From positions 1,550,001 through 1,614,000 of the forward strand of contig JAAXNY010000008.1 of NCBI GenBank assembly GCA_013420905.1: DNA of 64,000 bases, in the 5' to 3' direction. The DNA comes from Collybia mongolica (Eukaryota; Basidiomycota; Agaricomycetes; Agaricales; Clitocybaceae). Below, in pieces: positions 11,452-23,639 of the stretch. The notes below the pieces were generated by a model that saw only the letters and a list, made by a program, of their open reading frames with translations, did no database searches and was not told the DNA's origin. Each line of letters starts with the position of its first letter. Position 1 is the first letter of the stretch. The translations under genes and the position numbers were made by a program.

Positions 11452-12189
11452 TGACATGGCCTGAAATTGCTTGCACTTGTGAAGTCAACAAGCAAGGCTA
11501 TTAGTATCATTTCTAATAACTGAGTAAATGGTATTGGAGGATTAGAGTTGAGCTCCAAGACAGCTAATCAGAGTGAACTAGTCTAATGATTAATACACTA
11601 TTGGTACAGAGGACTATGAGTATGGACTATTATTAGTTCTATTCACCATGCCTGGTTATGACCTCAGTATCTTAATAATGAGTAACCATTGTAGTATAAC
11701 ATCATTAGTCCAGGGATCATCATTAATGAGAGAAGTAATTGTAAATTCAGGACTTGTACACACCTGAGGTCAGAGTCTAGTCAGGAACACTTGGTGTTAA
11801 CTACTGGAAAGATGGAACACTGTGAATGACAACTGGAATGATTAGTAAAGTAAACCCCCTACCCTGATACTAAGGTAACAGTTTTGGTTGACAGTCAGGA
11901 GAAGTAAAAAGACAGTACTGCACAGTTTAGAAATAACCAAGTGTGCTGCCAAGCACTGATAAGAGTTTAACCAGAACTCTTGATAATCAGCCAAGTAATA
12001 AGTAACAACATAAATGGTGTGCATGCCAAGTTATAAAAGATGAGTCAGTATTTAAACACAAACCCTTGGCACACTGGGGGTCTTGTTTTGCATAAATCTC
12101 TCTTCCTTAAAAAATTAGTTAATCATAGTTTGTACACTATAAATAGACCATAGGTAGGTAGTGCAGAAGTAAGGAATCTCACCTGCACT
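11452..12189 (+). repeat. Left part of an LTR (family LTR2) split by a hAT insertion
   Basis: Matches the first about 740 bp of the 1,216-bp LTR seen in full at 44,712-45,927 (reverse orientation) and at 56,198 onward. It starts TGACATGGCC against TGATAGGGCC in the other copies. It stops at 12,189 with the octamer CCTGCACT and resumes after the same octamer at 19,314. No internal retroelement sequence follows at 19,709, so it is a solo or truncated LTR. Confidence 0.8.
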
Positions 12190-12729
12190 TAGTGTTTAAA
12201 GGTTGTGTTAAGCAACCACCAAATGACCGTGACTGTGACTGGACCAGACCACTTGTAACCACAACCATGGTTGGTGGTCATGCCAAAATGTAGGTGGTCA
12301 TGGTCCTTGGTTAAACAAAATCTAGAAATTTCTTGAACCACCATTAACTAGTTATAACCAGTTATGACCAGTTAAAGTTTGTTGAACTTGGAAAAAAATT
12401 TTGCAAGTACTTTTACTTTTACAATGATCAGCAGACACAATAAATATATATCCAAACAAGTTTTCACTTCAGCATGAGAACATCTCATCTATGTGACACT
12501 CATATACAACAATCTCAGCATAATTATAGCTCACATGTTGTCATCCCATGTAGTATCTATTCTCCAGATAGCTTCAATGATACTTCAGATTATCTGTTTA
12601 CATAGTATCAGTTCTCCAGATATGCTTCAGATTATCTGTTTACTCCCACCATATAGGATGACATTTACTTAGAAAACCTACTTAAGCTGGATGAAAACGG
12701 AGACAACCTGTATCTTGTTCCTCCCTACC

Positions 12730-15700
12730 ATGGTGAAGGGCAAGTCACAAGCCCAGCTTCCACAACCTCCTCCTTCACGATCCTCTAACCATCTTAAATG
12801 TATGCATGGCAAAAGCACCAGCAGTGCCAAACAGGAAGCCAGCAACAATGATCCAGATGACAACCCTGACAAGGACAACATTGAGGACAACATTGAAGAG
12901 CCTGTTTCATTGAGGCACAAGCACCACACACAGTTATCAACCAAGGGTAAGGCCACCACCACAGGCAAGAAGAAATCGGCTTCTGCAAAGGCTCCACCAA
13001 GGAAGATGGCCAACACCAAACAACCTGTCATGAAGAGGAAGAGGATGGCATCTCCCATGGAAGACTGTGATGACACCAATCCAAGGGCTGCAGATGACAA
13101 CAATGAGGAGCAGGTCTCAAATGGCAGCATGGGCAAGGATGATGAGATCAATGATCAGGTGGTTGAAGACAAGGGAGATGCCAGTGGCACTGAAGACAGT
13201 GAGGCCACTGCTGAACAAGCTGTGGTGGATGAGGACAAAGACGAGGTGAGGGTCAGTTCCTGATTGAATATCATGATTTGATGGCTTACCTTCAGCAGTA
13301 TGAGGACAGGTTAATTGATGGCCACCAAATCATCATGCTGAAACACCACATGCATAAGAAGGACCTAGCAAGAGATGTCAATCTTATGTTTTTGGACTGG
13401 TGCTTGGTGAACTTCACTTACCAGAATGGAAAGACAGAGTCCATAAAGGGGCACTGGTGCAAGACATGCCTGTGAGTGTCCAGAAAGTATAGCAAAAACA
13501 GTTGCTTACTGTTCTCCAGTGCAAACAAAGAATACATCATAAAAAACAGCAAATGCAGGGCGTTCATTACAGGCTACAACTCCACATGTCATTATCATTC
13601 CCACGCATTCCATTGGGAACTTTACAAGTTGACGTGTAAGGCAGCAGGCGCAGCACTACATCATCATGCCATTCCATGTGAGCTTTGGCAAAAGTTATTG
13701 AAGAAAGCTAAAGGGGAGAAAGAAGTAGTTCAGCAGATGCTCACATTCAAAAAAGTTTTTGTTGCATGCCATTGCACAGTTCATGGTATGTGATGACCAG
13801 GTATGTGGTGTCAATTGTCCAGCAGTCATTGACTGATGCTCCACCCAGTTGCTCGCAGTTGCGAATAAGGCAGTTTTTTGGAACTGCTTGGTCACAATGA
13901 GGCCAAAGTCAAAGTTGAAGGAGCTGCCATCCACACATGACGTGACTGTACATATACACAATGAGTTTGTCAAGTATCTGAAACAATTAAATGAAACTTT
14001 CAAGGTATATCAGTTTCCTATTTCATACACAGGAATGAAAACTTACTTTCACCAGGTGGCATGAGGAAATGTGTCCATCACAGCAGATGGGTGGACCACA
14101 GACAAGATGAGTAAGGGTTTTCTGGACATCACTGCCCACTGGATTGATGTCAAAGAAGATGTCTTGAAGGATGAATGAGTGGTTCAGCACTGCATTTGAT
14201 GGTTGTGGGGTTCAGAGGCATAGAGGGGAGTCATGATGGGGAGAACATGGGGCAATACTTGATTGGGGTGATGGACTGTGTGGGTATAATGGGAAAGGAA
14301 TTTTCAAAAATCAGTCTCATGCACTGACCAACAATTTCATTCATGTACTGATGTCATCTGGATAACTTAGCTGTTTTGCACAACACTCGATAATGCCACT
14401 GTGAACACAACATCCTGTCAAACTGTGGAGGTTGTCCACAAGGTCTGCAAGCTTCCCACATGGTCTGCCAAAGAAAGCCAGCTTCCGTGAGTACAATTCC
14501 TATTCATTGAAAATGCACTCACCTAATTGCTACATAGATGTCTCGGCCATGTTGTCAACCTTGGCAACATCAGTTTCATCTGTTGAGAATGCAAACACCA
14601 TCTGGGAATTTGATCCCAGCCTTTCTGAGAGCAGGGTCTTGAATGGCTCACTTGACATGATTGTGGCAGTGTGGACTCTAGCAATCAAGGTACATGTTCA
14701 ACTATTCTCACTCCCAAGTCACTCTTGTGCTCACTGTTCTTGTAGATCCAGGTGTCACCTCAGCAAATCAAGTACTTCCAGTACCTCCAGAAGACTGATT
14801 GCAGCATTTAAAAACCACTCAAGATCCCCCTCCCTTCAAATGTGTGATGGGGAATGGTGTATAGCATGCTTGATGGGATGATAATCCTTCAGGAGGTACA
14901 TTTCAATGACAACATCAAATGTTTGATATTGCTCAGGGTATTATCAGCCACTGAATCTCTTCATCAACACTGCTGACCATAAGTTCAGACCTATCACCTT
15001 GCAAACAGGTGGGCAGGTTTCAAAGAAGGTCCCCTGGTCTGTGTTCAAGTTGGGTGAGGAGGATTGGAAGTGGGTTTGAGATGTGTGTGAAATTCTTCAG
15101 GTAGCTATTCAATTCTTATTTTGTTTGTATTTGACTACATAATGATGTCATCAAGGATACACATGCCATCCAGCAAGCATTTGTGTCTGAGAAACAACCC
15201 ACTCTCTGGCATGTTATCCCCCAAATTGAGCAACTCTTAACAAAATGGGAGGAAAAGCGCAATGACCCATGCTTCGCATATCTTAAGGACACTCTTCAAG
15301 ATGGGATTGAAAAGCTCAACAAGTATTATAGGGCATTCAATAGGATACCAGTTGTCCTTTTTTCTCTTTGTGAGTTTTATATTTATTTCTGTAATTTGCT
15401 AATCTATCCCCTTTTCCCATAGTTTTGCACCCCTACTACAAACTTGACTACATCACTCATGCCTGGGGTGGTCCAGCCAAACAAGAAGAAGCAATCCTTG
15501 CTGGTGACTTTGATGCTAAAGACTGGCAGGACAAGGCAATGAAAGCACTTGAAAAAGTGGTAAGTCTTTTATTATATTATATTCTATCTAGCTAATGGTT
15601 CATTGCCTATAGCTCAAGAAGTACTTCAAACTGACAATGCCCATGGCAGGTCCATCTACCACCACTGCTGGCCCAACTCATCAATGCAAGTGCAGTGATT

Positions 15701-16217
15701 TTGATGCCCACCGTCAAGAGCTTCTTGCTTAACAACCTGAGGAAGGGGGTGAAGGGTGGAGGTCCGAAATGAGGAGTTACCTGAAATCCCATCCAAGGGA
15801 TGTCTCCCTAGACACAGACATCATTAAGTGGTGGGCAGTACATGTCAATATCATTCTCTCCCCTCCTCTCCATTTATTAAAACTAATCTACAGAAGAATC
15901 ATAATAAGTATCCAACCCTCATGTGGATCACCCTCAACATCCTCACTGTTCCCACCTTGTCTGTCCCTTGCAAACAACTGTTTTTGGCTGGAAAACTCAT
16001 CGCAACCAATTGCCACTCTTGTCTTGGTTCCGATTGCTTCAAAGAAATTCAAATCATGAAATTAGCATGGAAGGACAACATCTTCGACCTTGCAGCATGG
16101 AATGCAGGACAGGTTGAGGAAATTGATATGACCAAATTTGAACAAATTTTTGTGGAGGATGCTGCTGTGGCTACTTGGGATGAAATTATGAAAGATCATG
16201 CCTTTGAATTGGATTGA
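12730..16217 (+). pseudogene. hAT-family transposase, broken
   Basis: Coding pieces run in family order over several frames. A lysine/serine-rich N-terminus (12,730-13,240) is followed, after a likely intron ending at 13,294, by a BED-like zinc finger (HWCKTC, then CRAFITGYNSTCHYH.H). Next come NFVKYLKQLN-type helices, GNVSITADGWTTDKMSKGFLDITAHW (about 14,070), GSHDGENMGQYLIG, LDNASNN-like sequence, IKYFQYLQKTD (14,770), EKQPTLWHVIPQIEQLLTKWEEKR (15,190), VLHPYYKLDYI (15,423), and the dimerisation region with SVPCKQLFLAGKLIATN (about 15,960) and MKLAWKDNIFDLAAWN (16,060). Stops occur inside domains, for instance after DVLKDE at about 14,176, and several frame changes cannot all be introns. 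Not functional as it stands. Confidence 0.85.
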
Positions 16218-16553
16218 TATGTCTCCATGTATTTCATTTTTGTCTTTACTTTGTACTTTTACTTTGTATAAAATGGATTCTTTGTTTGCATGCCCTTTGT
16301 GCCAAGCCCCTACATGCATTTTGGGCACATGATAATGGTGACCTGTCCAACCACTGGGTGATGTGTCCTTTACCCAGCTGTCATCATCCTCAATGCCACT
16401 CATCTGAACGTGAGGATTCCTGAGCAGCTGTGGCCAGGTATGTCCCCTTCCCTCCTCAGTTGTCCTAGTACTGACAATATGGCATTGAACTGTCAATAGT
16501 ATGGGGAGCGCAGGTGTGCCTGCATCCTCGGTTCCATCACCCCATCTCTGCAT

Positions 16554-16935
16554 TCAACATTGGCCCCCCACCACCTGTCACATCATTTCTTAGCAGGCCT
16601 CTGTCCACCTCCCTGCCTGTCTCTGCATTCAACCCTGTCTCTGCATTCAACAGTATGCCTGCCCCCTGTCTCTGCATTTGACATCAGCCCCCCACCGCCC
16701 ATCACATCATTTCTTAGTAGGCCTCTGTCCACCTCCCTGCCTGTCTCTGCATTCAACCCCATCTCTGCATTTGATGGTATGCCCACCCCCTCAGTTCCAT
16801 CACCCTGTCTGTCTCTGTGTTTGACATTGGCCCCGCAGCTGCCAGTCACATTGTTTCCATTTGTTATATTAGCTGGCCTCCATCTACCACCCTGCCTGTC
16901 TCTGTGTTCAATCCTGCCCCATCCCATGTGCCCCA
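16554..16935. repeat. Pyrimidine-rich tandem repeat, unit about 129 bp
   Basis: A block starting ...CCCCCCACC and containing CACATCATTTCTTAG, GGCCTCTGTCCACCTCCCTG and CCTGTCTCTGCATTCAAC occurs at about 16,563-16,640 and again at about 16,690-16,760. Shorter CCTGTCTCTG units continue to 16,910. It lies inside the hAT element downstream of its transposase. Confidence 0.7.
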
Positions 16936-17157
16936 TTTTTCATTATGCCACATTCCAAGTGTTCAGTGTGAGAAACTCAGGTATATGCACCTTCATTTCA
17001 TTACCTACAGTTTAACTAGTGATTCCGTATGCTTGACTTGCAGCTACAAGTACTATGGTCCCACCCTGCCCCCTTCATCATCCTGACTTCTATATTGTCC
17101 AGTTCAGAGACCTACCCATTGCCCAGCACCCTCTTGTATACTGTGCTCTTGTGGTAC

Positions 17158-18900
17158 ACTGACAGTGACAAGTATGGTCAATAACATGTTTAACGTTTTT
17201 GACTACATATCTCTGATAGAAATCAAGAGGCTTTCAATTGGACGGCTGAAGACGTTGCTGGACTCTAGTCAAGGAAGTCAATGACTTAATAACAAAGTGG
17301 ATGAAGACCAATGTGATTGAAACGACAGGCCGCCAGGCAGGTGGTAGAATCAACACATTATATGGTTTGCCAAATGGCAATTCGCAATATCAACAGCCTA
17401 AAGTACAAAGTACTCTGATAGACTCAAATTGAGGGATCATAAACACAAATCAAAGTCAATAGGCTTAAATCAAGGTCAAGAGGACAAGTTGAGGTCAAAG
17501 AGTGCAAGAAAAGAGTGGATGTGAATTGCTGTCCTAGATCTATACATAACAGAGGCTTTTTATACATCAAAAACTGTACCTAAGCTGGTAAATGTTATGA
17601 TGGAGTCTGTATTGCAAAAGTGAGGGGAAATAGGGGTATATCTAAAAGGGGTACCATATGATGGCATTGTGCTAAATCTACAAGGGTCATCAATACTTTA
17701 AATTGAAGTCAGCCAGCCCGATCGGGTGGGGTCAGGTTCGTAATCCGAAACGGAATCAAACTGACACATGTTGGGCATGATCAGTTGTTGAAACGTGCTG
17801 GTCGCACAATCCAGCCATAGAGAGGCAAGATGAAAGGAACAGAGAGAGAGGAATGGGATGTTACAAGTCTTTAGTTTACTAAAGACGAGTTCTTTATCAA
17901 CCCAGTTTTCGGGCAGAAAGGTGATTCATTCATTCATTCATATTTCAACACTGCGGGAAAATATTTCCATAATGGGATTTTTCTTCTCTTATGGCTTTTT
18001 ACAGCATTTCTCCACAAATACAAAGTATTGTGATGTGATTTGCATGTATTTGGGATGCTTACATAATGCCTTTGATGATGCCATCAAAATTATGCATATC
18101 TAATATTTCAAAGTGTTGTGCTTCAAAATTTATTTTGTGATTTTCTCCATAACCAGTAAAGCTATTAACTTTGTTTTTATATGTTTGGAATGTACAAACA
18201 TGGCTCTACAATTTCCTTGTTGAGCACATTTTTCCCATGGTCTATTTTGAGCGAAATATTAGAAATGTCCAGATTCAGCTAGTTTTGAAGGTCTGTGTAT
18301 TATACCAAAGATGAACAAACATCTTATAACAACAATGACCCTTACCAAACATGACCCTTGTGGGAAATTATCCTAAACATTGGAAAAACTACTACTATAT
18401 TTACCTGAAATACAAAGAGGATTGAATTCTCTATTTATTGACATATGTCACATGATCTATTCCATCACATAAGCATACCAAATACATGACAACAATCTGA
18501 ATGCTCATTTAGTGTCCATGATCCTGGGAAAAGTAAGTTCTGATGGTTTTTGTGCACAGGCATTGCTTATTTGCTTGGTAACATTTTCCCAGGGTCACAT
18601 GACCTCTATAAACTATCATCTACATTGTTTCTAGTCATTTACAACTTCCTGAATGTGGAATGGACTTATTTCTCCTAAGAAAAGAAATAAAGAATGAGAA
18701 CCTGCCACACAGTGTGTTGACCCACTCCACCCAAGTGATCAGAGGGGTATGAAGTCATGATGAGTGTATAGACAAGTCACAGACTTGCCAGGATGATATT
18801 GAAGTCAAAGTTGAAGTCGGAGTCGAGGTCAAAGAAGAGGAGACAATATTGTTGTCAAAGATATTGGTGTACGTGCGTAGCATGAGTGCAAGTGTGTCAA
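17158..18900 (+). mobile_element. Chromovirus-related fragment carrying an 852-bp insert
   Basis: 17,158-17,860 is the reverse complement of about 45,985-46,690. 18,736-18,790 is the reverse complement of 45,928-45,985. 18,790-18,900 matches 60,171-60,280, the sequence immediately upstream of integrase in the large chromovirus. Here the two flanks of the LTR2 insertion in that element are joined without interruption (GACTTGCCAGGATGAT). It includes a partly coding stretch (GRQAGGRINTLYG at about 17,330). Confidence 0.7.
17885..18736 (+). repeat. 852-bp interspersed repeat, copy A
   Basis: Begins ACGAGTTCTTTATC and ends CACTCCACCCAAGT. Its reverse complement, of identical length, is at 46,706-47,557. 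The two copies differ at only scattered positions. It contains a short ATTC microsatellite near 17,925 and no recognisable coding sequence. The flanking sequences differ completely between copies, so it moves as a unit; no TIR or duplication was identified. Confidence 0.8.
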
Positions 18901-19313
18901 CACCTAGCTTGAGTCATGATGATAGCTTCTGCTGTGGTTATTTTTTTTACTATGGTATGTGTCAACTCTTGTCTACTTAATTGTAATGTCAACTAACGGT
19001 TTCATTTTAGTTGATATGTATTGTTGCCCATAATATGAAATATCTGTGAGTACCTTTGGTACTCGCACTGTTTTAATGTGTAGGCTGATGAATAAAACTA
19101 GCCCTGCATGTACATATTATACTAGTGGCCTCCTGCACGCCGCTTTCATGATGAGATCTAACCAGTCATAACCACTTGTTGTGACTGTACCAAACTGGTT
19201 CTGGGTGGTCTGGTCCGATCTTTGACCCCTTGCAAAATTTTTTTAGTAGTCATGGTCCTTGGTTAAGGGTCTCAGATCAAAAAAACTGGACTGGACTGGA
19301 CTTTAAAACACTA

Positions 19314-19708
19314 CCTGCACTTCATGCTACAATAGGATATACAAATCATATTTGTTAAAACACTATTGCATGTGCAAACTAAGGACTTGATTACTTCAAA
19401 TTGTCTTGATTGGCATTTTCTCAAAGCACTTGGCTAAGAGATTGCAGAATTGAAGAGTCTAGTTCACTTGGAACCTAGTACTTGTATTGTCTATTGGAAT
19501 TTTTAGGCGCTTGGCCTTTGGTACACTTGGTACCTCTGTTAAAAGTCACTTGGACTTATTGATCTGCTTGGGATCATTAATAATTTAAACATACATTTGG
19601 TACTAAGTCACTGTTTGTGTGTTGAGTGTTAGATTTGGTGTGTGTGTGAGTAAGAGATTACATTTCATAGCATCAGCATGCTTATAGCCTAGGAGTCCCT
19701 GTTTAGCA
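19314..19708 (+). repeat. Right part of the hAT-split LTR2
   Basis: Resumes the LTR2 sequence after the duplicated CCTGCACT and runs to the LTR 3' end (TATAGCCTAGGAGTCCC...). Aligns with 47,558-47,889 and 59,649-60,170, but with a roughly 100-bp internal deletion around the ...AAAGCTTTGTCC... block. It also contains the TGTGTGTGTGAG microsatellite common to all copies. Confidence 0.8.
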
Positions 19709-20090
19709 GGGATGGTTCCACACCTGGCATAAGTATGTGGTCTAGGGAACATCAAATGAGAACACTCCTGGATTGTCCTCAAGGAACTTGATGAGCCAGC
19801 AATAGCTCATCCTAGTCCTCAGGTGGGATGCCCTTTGCTGAAGGGAGCAGTCCAGTAAGATGTGACACATGGTCTCCAATGGAGTGGTGCACTCGGGGGC
19901 AGCTGCATTTTCTTGGGGGAAGAAACAGTCTCAATATGCACCAATTGGTCCATGGCCTGTTACAGCCTGGGCCAACTTGGTAGTGGTGTTGTTGTTGTTG
20001 AACACTCTGGAGAGCCACAGTCCATCTTTAAGGTGGTTGGGGTGAAGTAGTGACTTCTTGTAATCAAAGAGGTTATGAGTCCTTATGTTT
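19709..20090 (-). pseudogene. LINE ORF2 C-terminal fragment
   Basis: On the minus strand the sequence reads HPNHLKDGLWLSRVFNNNN, then LAQAVTGHGPIGAY, a cysteine/histidine-bearing tail (ECTTPLETMCHILLDCSLQQ) and frame breaks. This resembles the post-RNase H region of fungal LINE ORF2 proteins (TGHG..GAY followed by H..C). It may be the displaced 3' end of the LINE whose RT and RNase H lie at 23,640-27,856. Confidence 0.65.
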
Positions 20091-20733
20091 ACATAAGTAA
20101 CTCGTTCATCATCCTGGGTTTGCGGGGAAAATTCAGTGTACCCAACAAGATCCAGTGTTGTTTTTCCCATGGTTAGTAATTTTGAAGTACATCAGTAAGA
20201 CTTTGTAGTCGTGGAAATATTTTTCTAACTGTGGGAATCAAAATTAGCCGACATGTGGATTTTGAGCAAAAAAGGCAACTGCTAACATAAGCTGCATTCA
20301 ATACTATAATTTCAAGTTAATTGGTCTTATGTTGGGATATCTCAAGAATTAATTAATAACTGTCCACTGCATAATCAAGCTTACAAGAGGCTTGTTCCGC
20401 TTTGGGTCAAACCTTTCCCACAATACAAAATATTGCATATCTCCACAATGACAAGACCTATGGATGCAATTTAAATTACTAGTGTTAGATATGGTGAAGT
20501 AGTACCTCATGTATATGTTTGTATGTATTTATATTTGTTTGTATTTTTCTAAACATCATCCACTACCATTTTCTTGCTCCATATTACAAATGAGTACTTT
20601 CTGTATATCAGTTCACCACACATCTGGCCAAACAAACCATAATACTAAAGAAATTTCCCACAATATAGATGATGCATATTTCAGCAAATACAAAGCTGAT
20701 GGACATGCTACTACTAGACATTGTAAAGGAATA
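20091..20733. repeat. Interspersed repeat, copy of 39,640-40,420, ending in two array units
   Basis: CATCATCCTGGGTTTGC through TCTAACTGTGGGAATCAAAATTAGC matches 39,655-39,850, and 20,395-20,733 matches the 250-bp units arrayed at 40,040-42,130. The palindrome at 39,961 is absent here (the site reads CACTGCATAATCAAGCTTAC). Confidence 0.7.
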
Positions 20734-21411
20734 CAGTAGGCAACAAAACTGTTTCAATGTTTTCACATTCTGTAAAGATGCATCCATATGTCAGAAAATA
20801 AAAATTGGAAAAATATGAAAAAATTACAGAAGCTGCATTGATGTCATATAATGTTGCTTACATAATGTATTTGCACCACTTCCATTTTTGGTAGCAAAAT
20901 CACAGGATACATACAAAGCCATCATTGAAATGGTTTTGTTGCCCATCATTAAAAAGTAAGAAAGTGGTAAAACTAGTACTTGGTATATCCTCCTTTGGCC
21001 CTCAACACTGCAGCAATACATCTAGGCATGCTCTCAATCAATCCTTGACAGACAGACTTATCTATTGCTTCCCACTCCTTCTCCACTTGCTCCCAAAGCT
21101 CATGCTGGCTGTGTGGAGGATTTTTATATTCATTGAGCTTCATTTTGAGGTGATGCCAAAGATGTTCAATAGGATTCATGTCAGGTGACTGTGCAGGCCA
21201 CTTCATAACATTGAAACCATTGTCCTTGAACCAGTTTTGGGCCTTCTTGCTTGTGTGTTTGGGGTCGTTGTCCTGCTGGAAGATGATATCAGCAGGGGTT
21301 TTCCCATAGTGATGAAGGGAATCTTGAAGCTCATCCTCCATGATGGATACATAGAGGTCTGCATCCATCTTTCCCTCAATCCTGGTTGCATATCCAACCC
21401 CATTGTGCAGT
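20734..21411 (-). pseudogene. 5'-truncated second Tc1-family element with transposase C-terminus
   Basis: One end is intact: TA then CAGTAGGCAACAAAACTG at 20,734, related to but distinct from the TIR of the 1,608-bp family. On the minus strand, 21,411-20,973 encodes GVGYATRIEGKMDADLYVSIM, then IIFQQDNDPKHTS (second Asp) and PDMNPIEHLWHHLK (Glu), ending AKGGYTKY. The DNA-binding domain, the first catalytic Asp and the other TIR are missing, so it is inactive. Protein identity to the other family is only moderate. Confidence 0.85.
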
Positions 21412-21423
21412 GGTATTCCAGAG

Positions 21424-23060
21424 GGTGGGGGTTGTCTAAGGTCTGGGGCTGTGCATCAGTGAAATACTTGCCCATATATGTACATTGGATAAATACTGTG
21501 GGGGTACCAGAAGTGTATATCAGCCCACTAGAGCTGTACAAATAGTACAGGAGCAAAGTATCAGTAATAAGTAAACTACTATTTGTGAAAGGGATCAAAA
21601 CATATCACAAGGTAGATAGAATTACACCAAGGTAGTCCCAAGGTAAACAGCAGCATATAGGTGTATATACAATAGAATATCTGAGCAACTAGATGTGGGG
21701 CACATATGTACTCATCCGACACACATCTGGTTTGGGCACTGGGGTGGTTGGCACTACTTGGTCTAGACAGCACATCCAGGGGTGTGCACCCACTCACCAG
21801 GTGATGGTTCTACCATATGGAATACACCACTGCACCACCCATATCCACCATGCTAGCTGCTCACTAGCAGATGTGGGCAGGCAGTCACTGGTGATGTGGC
21901 AGGTGCCTCTGTGGTTCTTGTTGCAGCCCTTATTGTTGTGATTTGGCAGTTGTTATTATCACTGAGAGGGGTGGGTAAGAGAGGGTGGTGGTATCTATGG
22001 CAGTAGGACCTGGCATTGTATTTGGCAGTGTTGTGCACAATTACAAGGCAGGGAGGTGATGGGAGGGGCAGCTGGGGATGTAGTAGTGGTGGTTGACAAC
22101 AAGGCTGATGGATGATGTGGCACCCATCAACAATACTCAGCCATTGCCAGTAATGGCCAAGAGTGGGCAGCAGGGGGTCATTATAATAACAAGCACCTTG
22201 GACTGGCAAGCTCATATTGCTAAATGGTTAATCTGCATGCTTTATGCACATGTCATGTAACCTTGAGCCTTGTATTTGACTCCAAAAAATGGCATTTTTG
22301 TGCATTAGATAAGCAATGGTAACTACAATTAAGCAAGGAATTTGGACAGTCTGCATGGACTCCATGAGGAGTTGTTTTAAGCTGGGTCTGAGCATCCAAC
22401 TAACAGTGTGAATTTATGGACTTAGCTTTGACTTGGCTCAGAGGCAGACTGCCAATTAAGCAGGGCTCCCTGCCAAACAGGGTCTGAGCTAGTCTGCAGA
22501 CATCTGCATTTGTCTGTGTGGTCTGTGTGGCTCATATAGCTCAGTGTAAAGTCCCCAGAGAAGCTACTGAGTTGGTTGTGTATTTGGAATATACAAATAT
22601 GGATCTACATTTTCAAGTTTGTTAATTTTTTTACACAGTCCATCTCTGAGAGTCTGAGTCCCTACTTTACCACTTGACTTGTTTTTAAGGGAAGTGCCTA
22701 GATATATATGGATACCATTTATTATTGGATATTTGTATAGATGTTAGAATGAGAAAGACAAAAGAGGAGAGAAGTTCCAAAAGTGTCTAGATGAAGTGCT
22801 AGAATGACCACAACAGTTGTATTAGCAACAGTGTAGCTAAGTCTAGTACAGGTAGCTTGGTGATGTGGTATTGAGCATGTGAGACAAGGAGTCACATTTC
22901 TAAATCTAAAAATAGGATCTATAAACACCAACTTCTATTGGCAATTCATTTGCAGTTGCTGATATCATACACCATGGATATGGGTGAAGTTGTAAGGGCA
23001 TCACTTGTTTGTCCACATCTAGCCATCAGGATTGCTATTACACAGCTTGCATAGCCTCAC
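21424..23060. repeat. Interspersed repeat, uninterrupted copy of the chromovirus target
   Basis: 21,424-21,476 matches 42,269-42,325, 21,477-22,840 matches about 42,995-44,358, and 22,826-23,035 matches 63,277-63,475. This copy has the empty site AGCAACAGTGTAGCTAAGTC where the other holds the 18.9-kb chromovirus, and the empty site TAGCCATCAGGATTGC where the other holds a poly-A insert at 63,475. Probably an LTR or another old element; no coding sequence was recognised. Confidence 0.75.
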
Positions 23061-23639
23061 TGTTACATCTATCATCCTAATATGCATTGCCTTAACCCCT
23101 TGATAAATAGTAGTGTACTCTGGACTGACATATCACAGATGGATTGTTGCATCAGTAGAGTTACTGATATCAGATTCTGTTGTTATTTGAGATGTAGCCA
23201 CAATGTACTGTATATAAGGTGCCCCTTTCTCTCCATGAAAGGGCACCTTTGTAATAGACTTGGATTGGGTTCTCTACTTGTGATCAAGCCTCTAGTGCTC
23301 TATACTCATTCCTTCCCTGCATGGCTTTTCATACTATGCATACTGCTCCCTGCCTGAGCCTCTTGGCAACATGGCCCCTCACAGAAGTGCAACAAGTATT
23401 TGGCAAGCTCAAATGTGTGGTCATGTTACATCTTCATGTTGTGCATCCATCAGGCCTTCCATGTTGTCAAGCTGCAATCCAATTCTAGGACAATGCCTGA
23501 CAAGTGTTCCAGAACCAAACTTATCAACAACAAAAAGCAATATAAAGTTGAAGAGATTCTGGATAGCTAGTTCTACAACAAGCTGGTTCTAGAGGTATAA
23601 AGAAAAGTTAATCAAAAAAAAACATAAGGACTCGTATCT
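23061..23639 (+). other. Repeat DNA with a possible gypsy pol relic
   Basis: Around 23,515-23,590 the plus strand reads KLINNKKQYKVEEILDS.FYNKLVLEV, with one stop. This resembles the linker and start of a chromodomain at the end of gypsy integrases. Nothing else in this stretch could be assigned. Confidence 0.35.

Larger units (their letters stand above)
12190..19313 (+). mobile_element. hAT DNA transposon, 7.1 kb, with perfect 8-bp target duplication
   Basis: Ends TAGTGTTTAAAG at 12,190 and CTTTAAAACACTA at 19,313; the octamer CCTGCACT flanks both sides (12,182-12,189 and 19,314-19,321), which is the hAT signature. Subterminal repeats, such as GTCATGGTCCTTGGTTAA at about 12,298 and 19,249 and GACCAGACCAC-like blocks, occur near both ends. 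The interior holds a decayed transposase, a GC-rich tandem repeat, and a foreign chromovirus fragment with an 852-bp repeat. Confidence 0.9.

Noticed and set aside
12730..13263. Stand-alone lysine-rich nuclear protein gene
   Set aside because: It continues in the next exon into BED-finger and hAT catalytic pieces, so it is the transposase N-terminus.
16560..17015. 150-codon plus-strand ORF in the pyrimidine-rich repeat
   Set aside because: Open only because the tandem units avoid stops; composition is that of the repeat.
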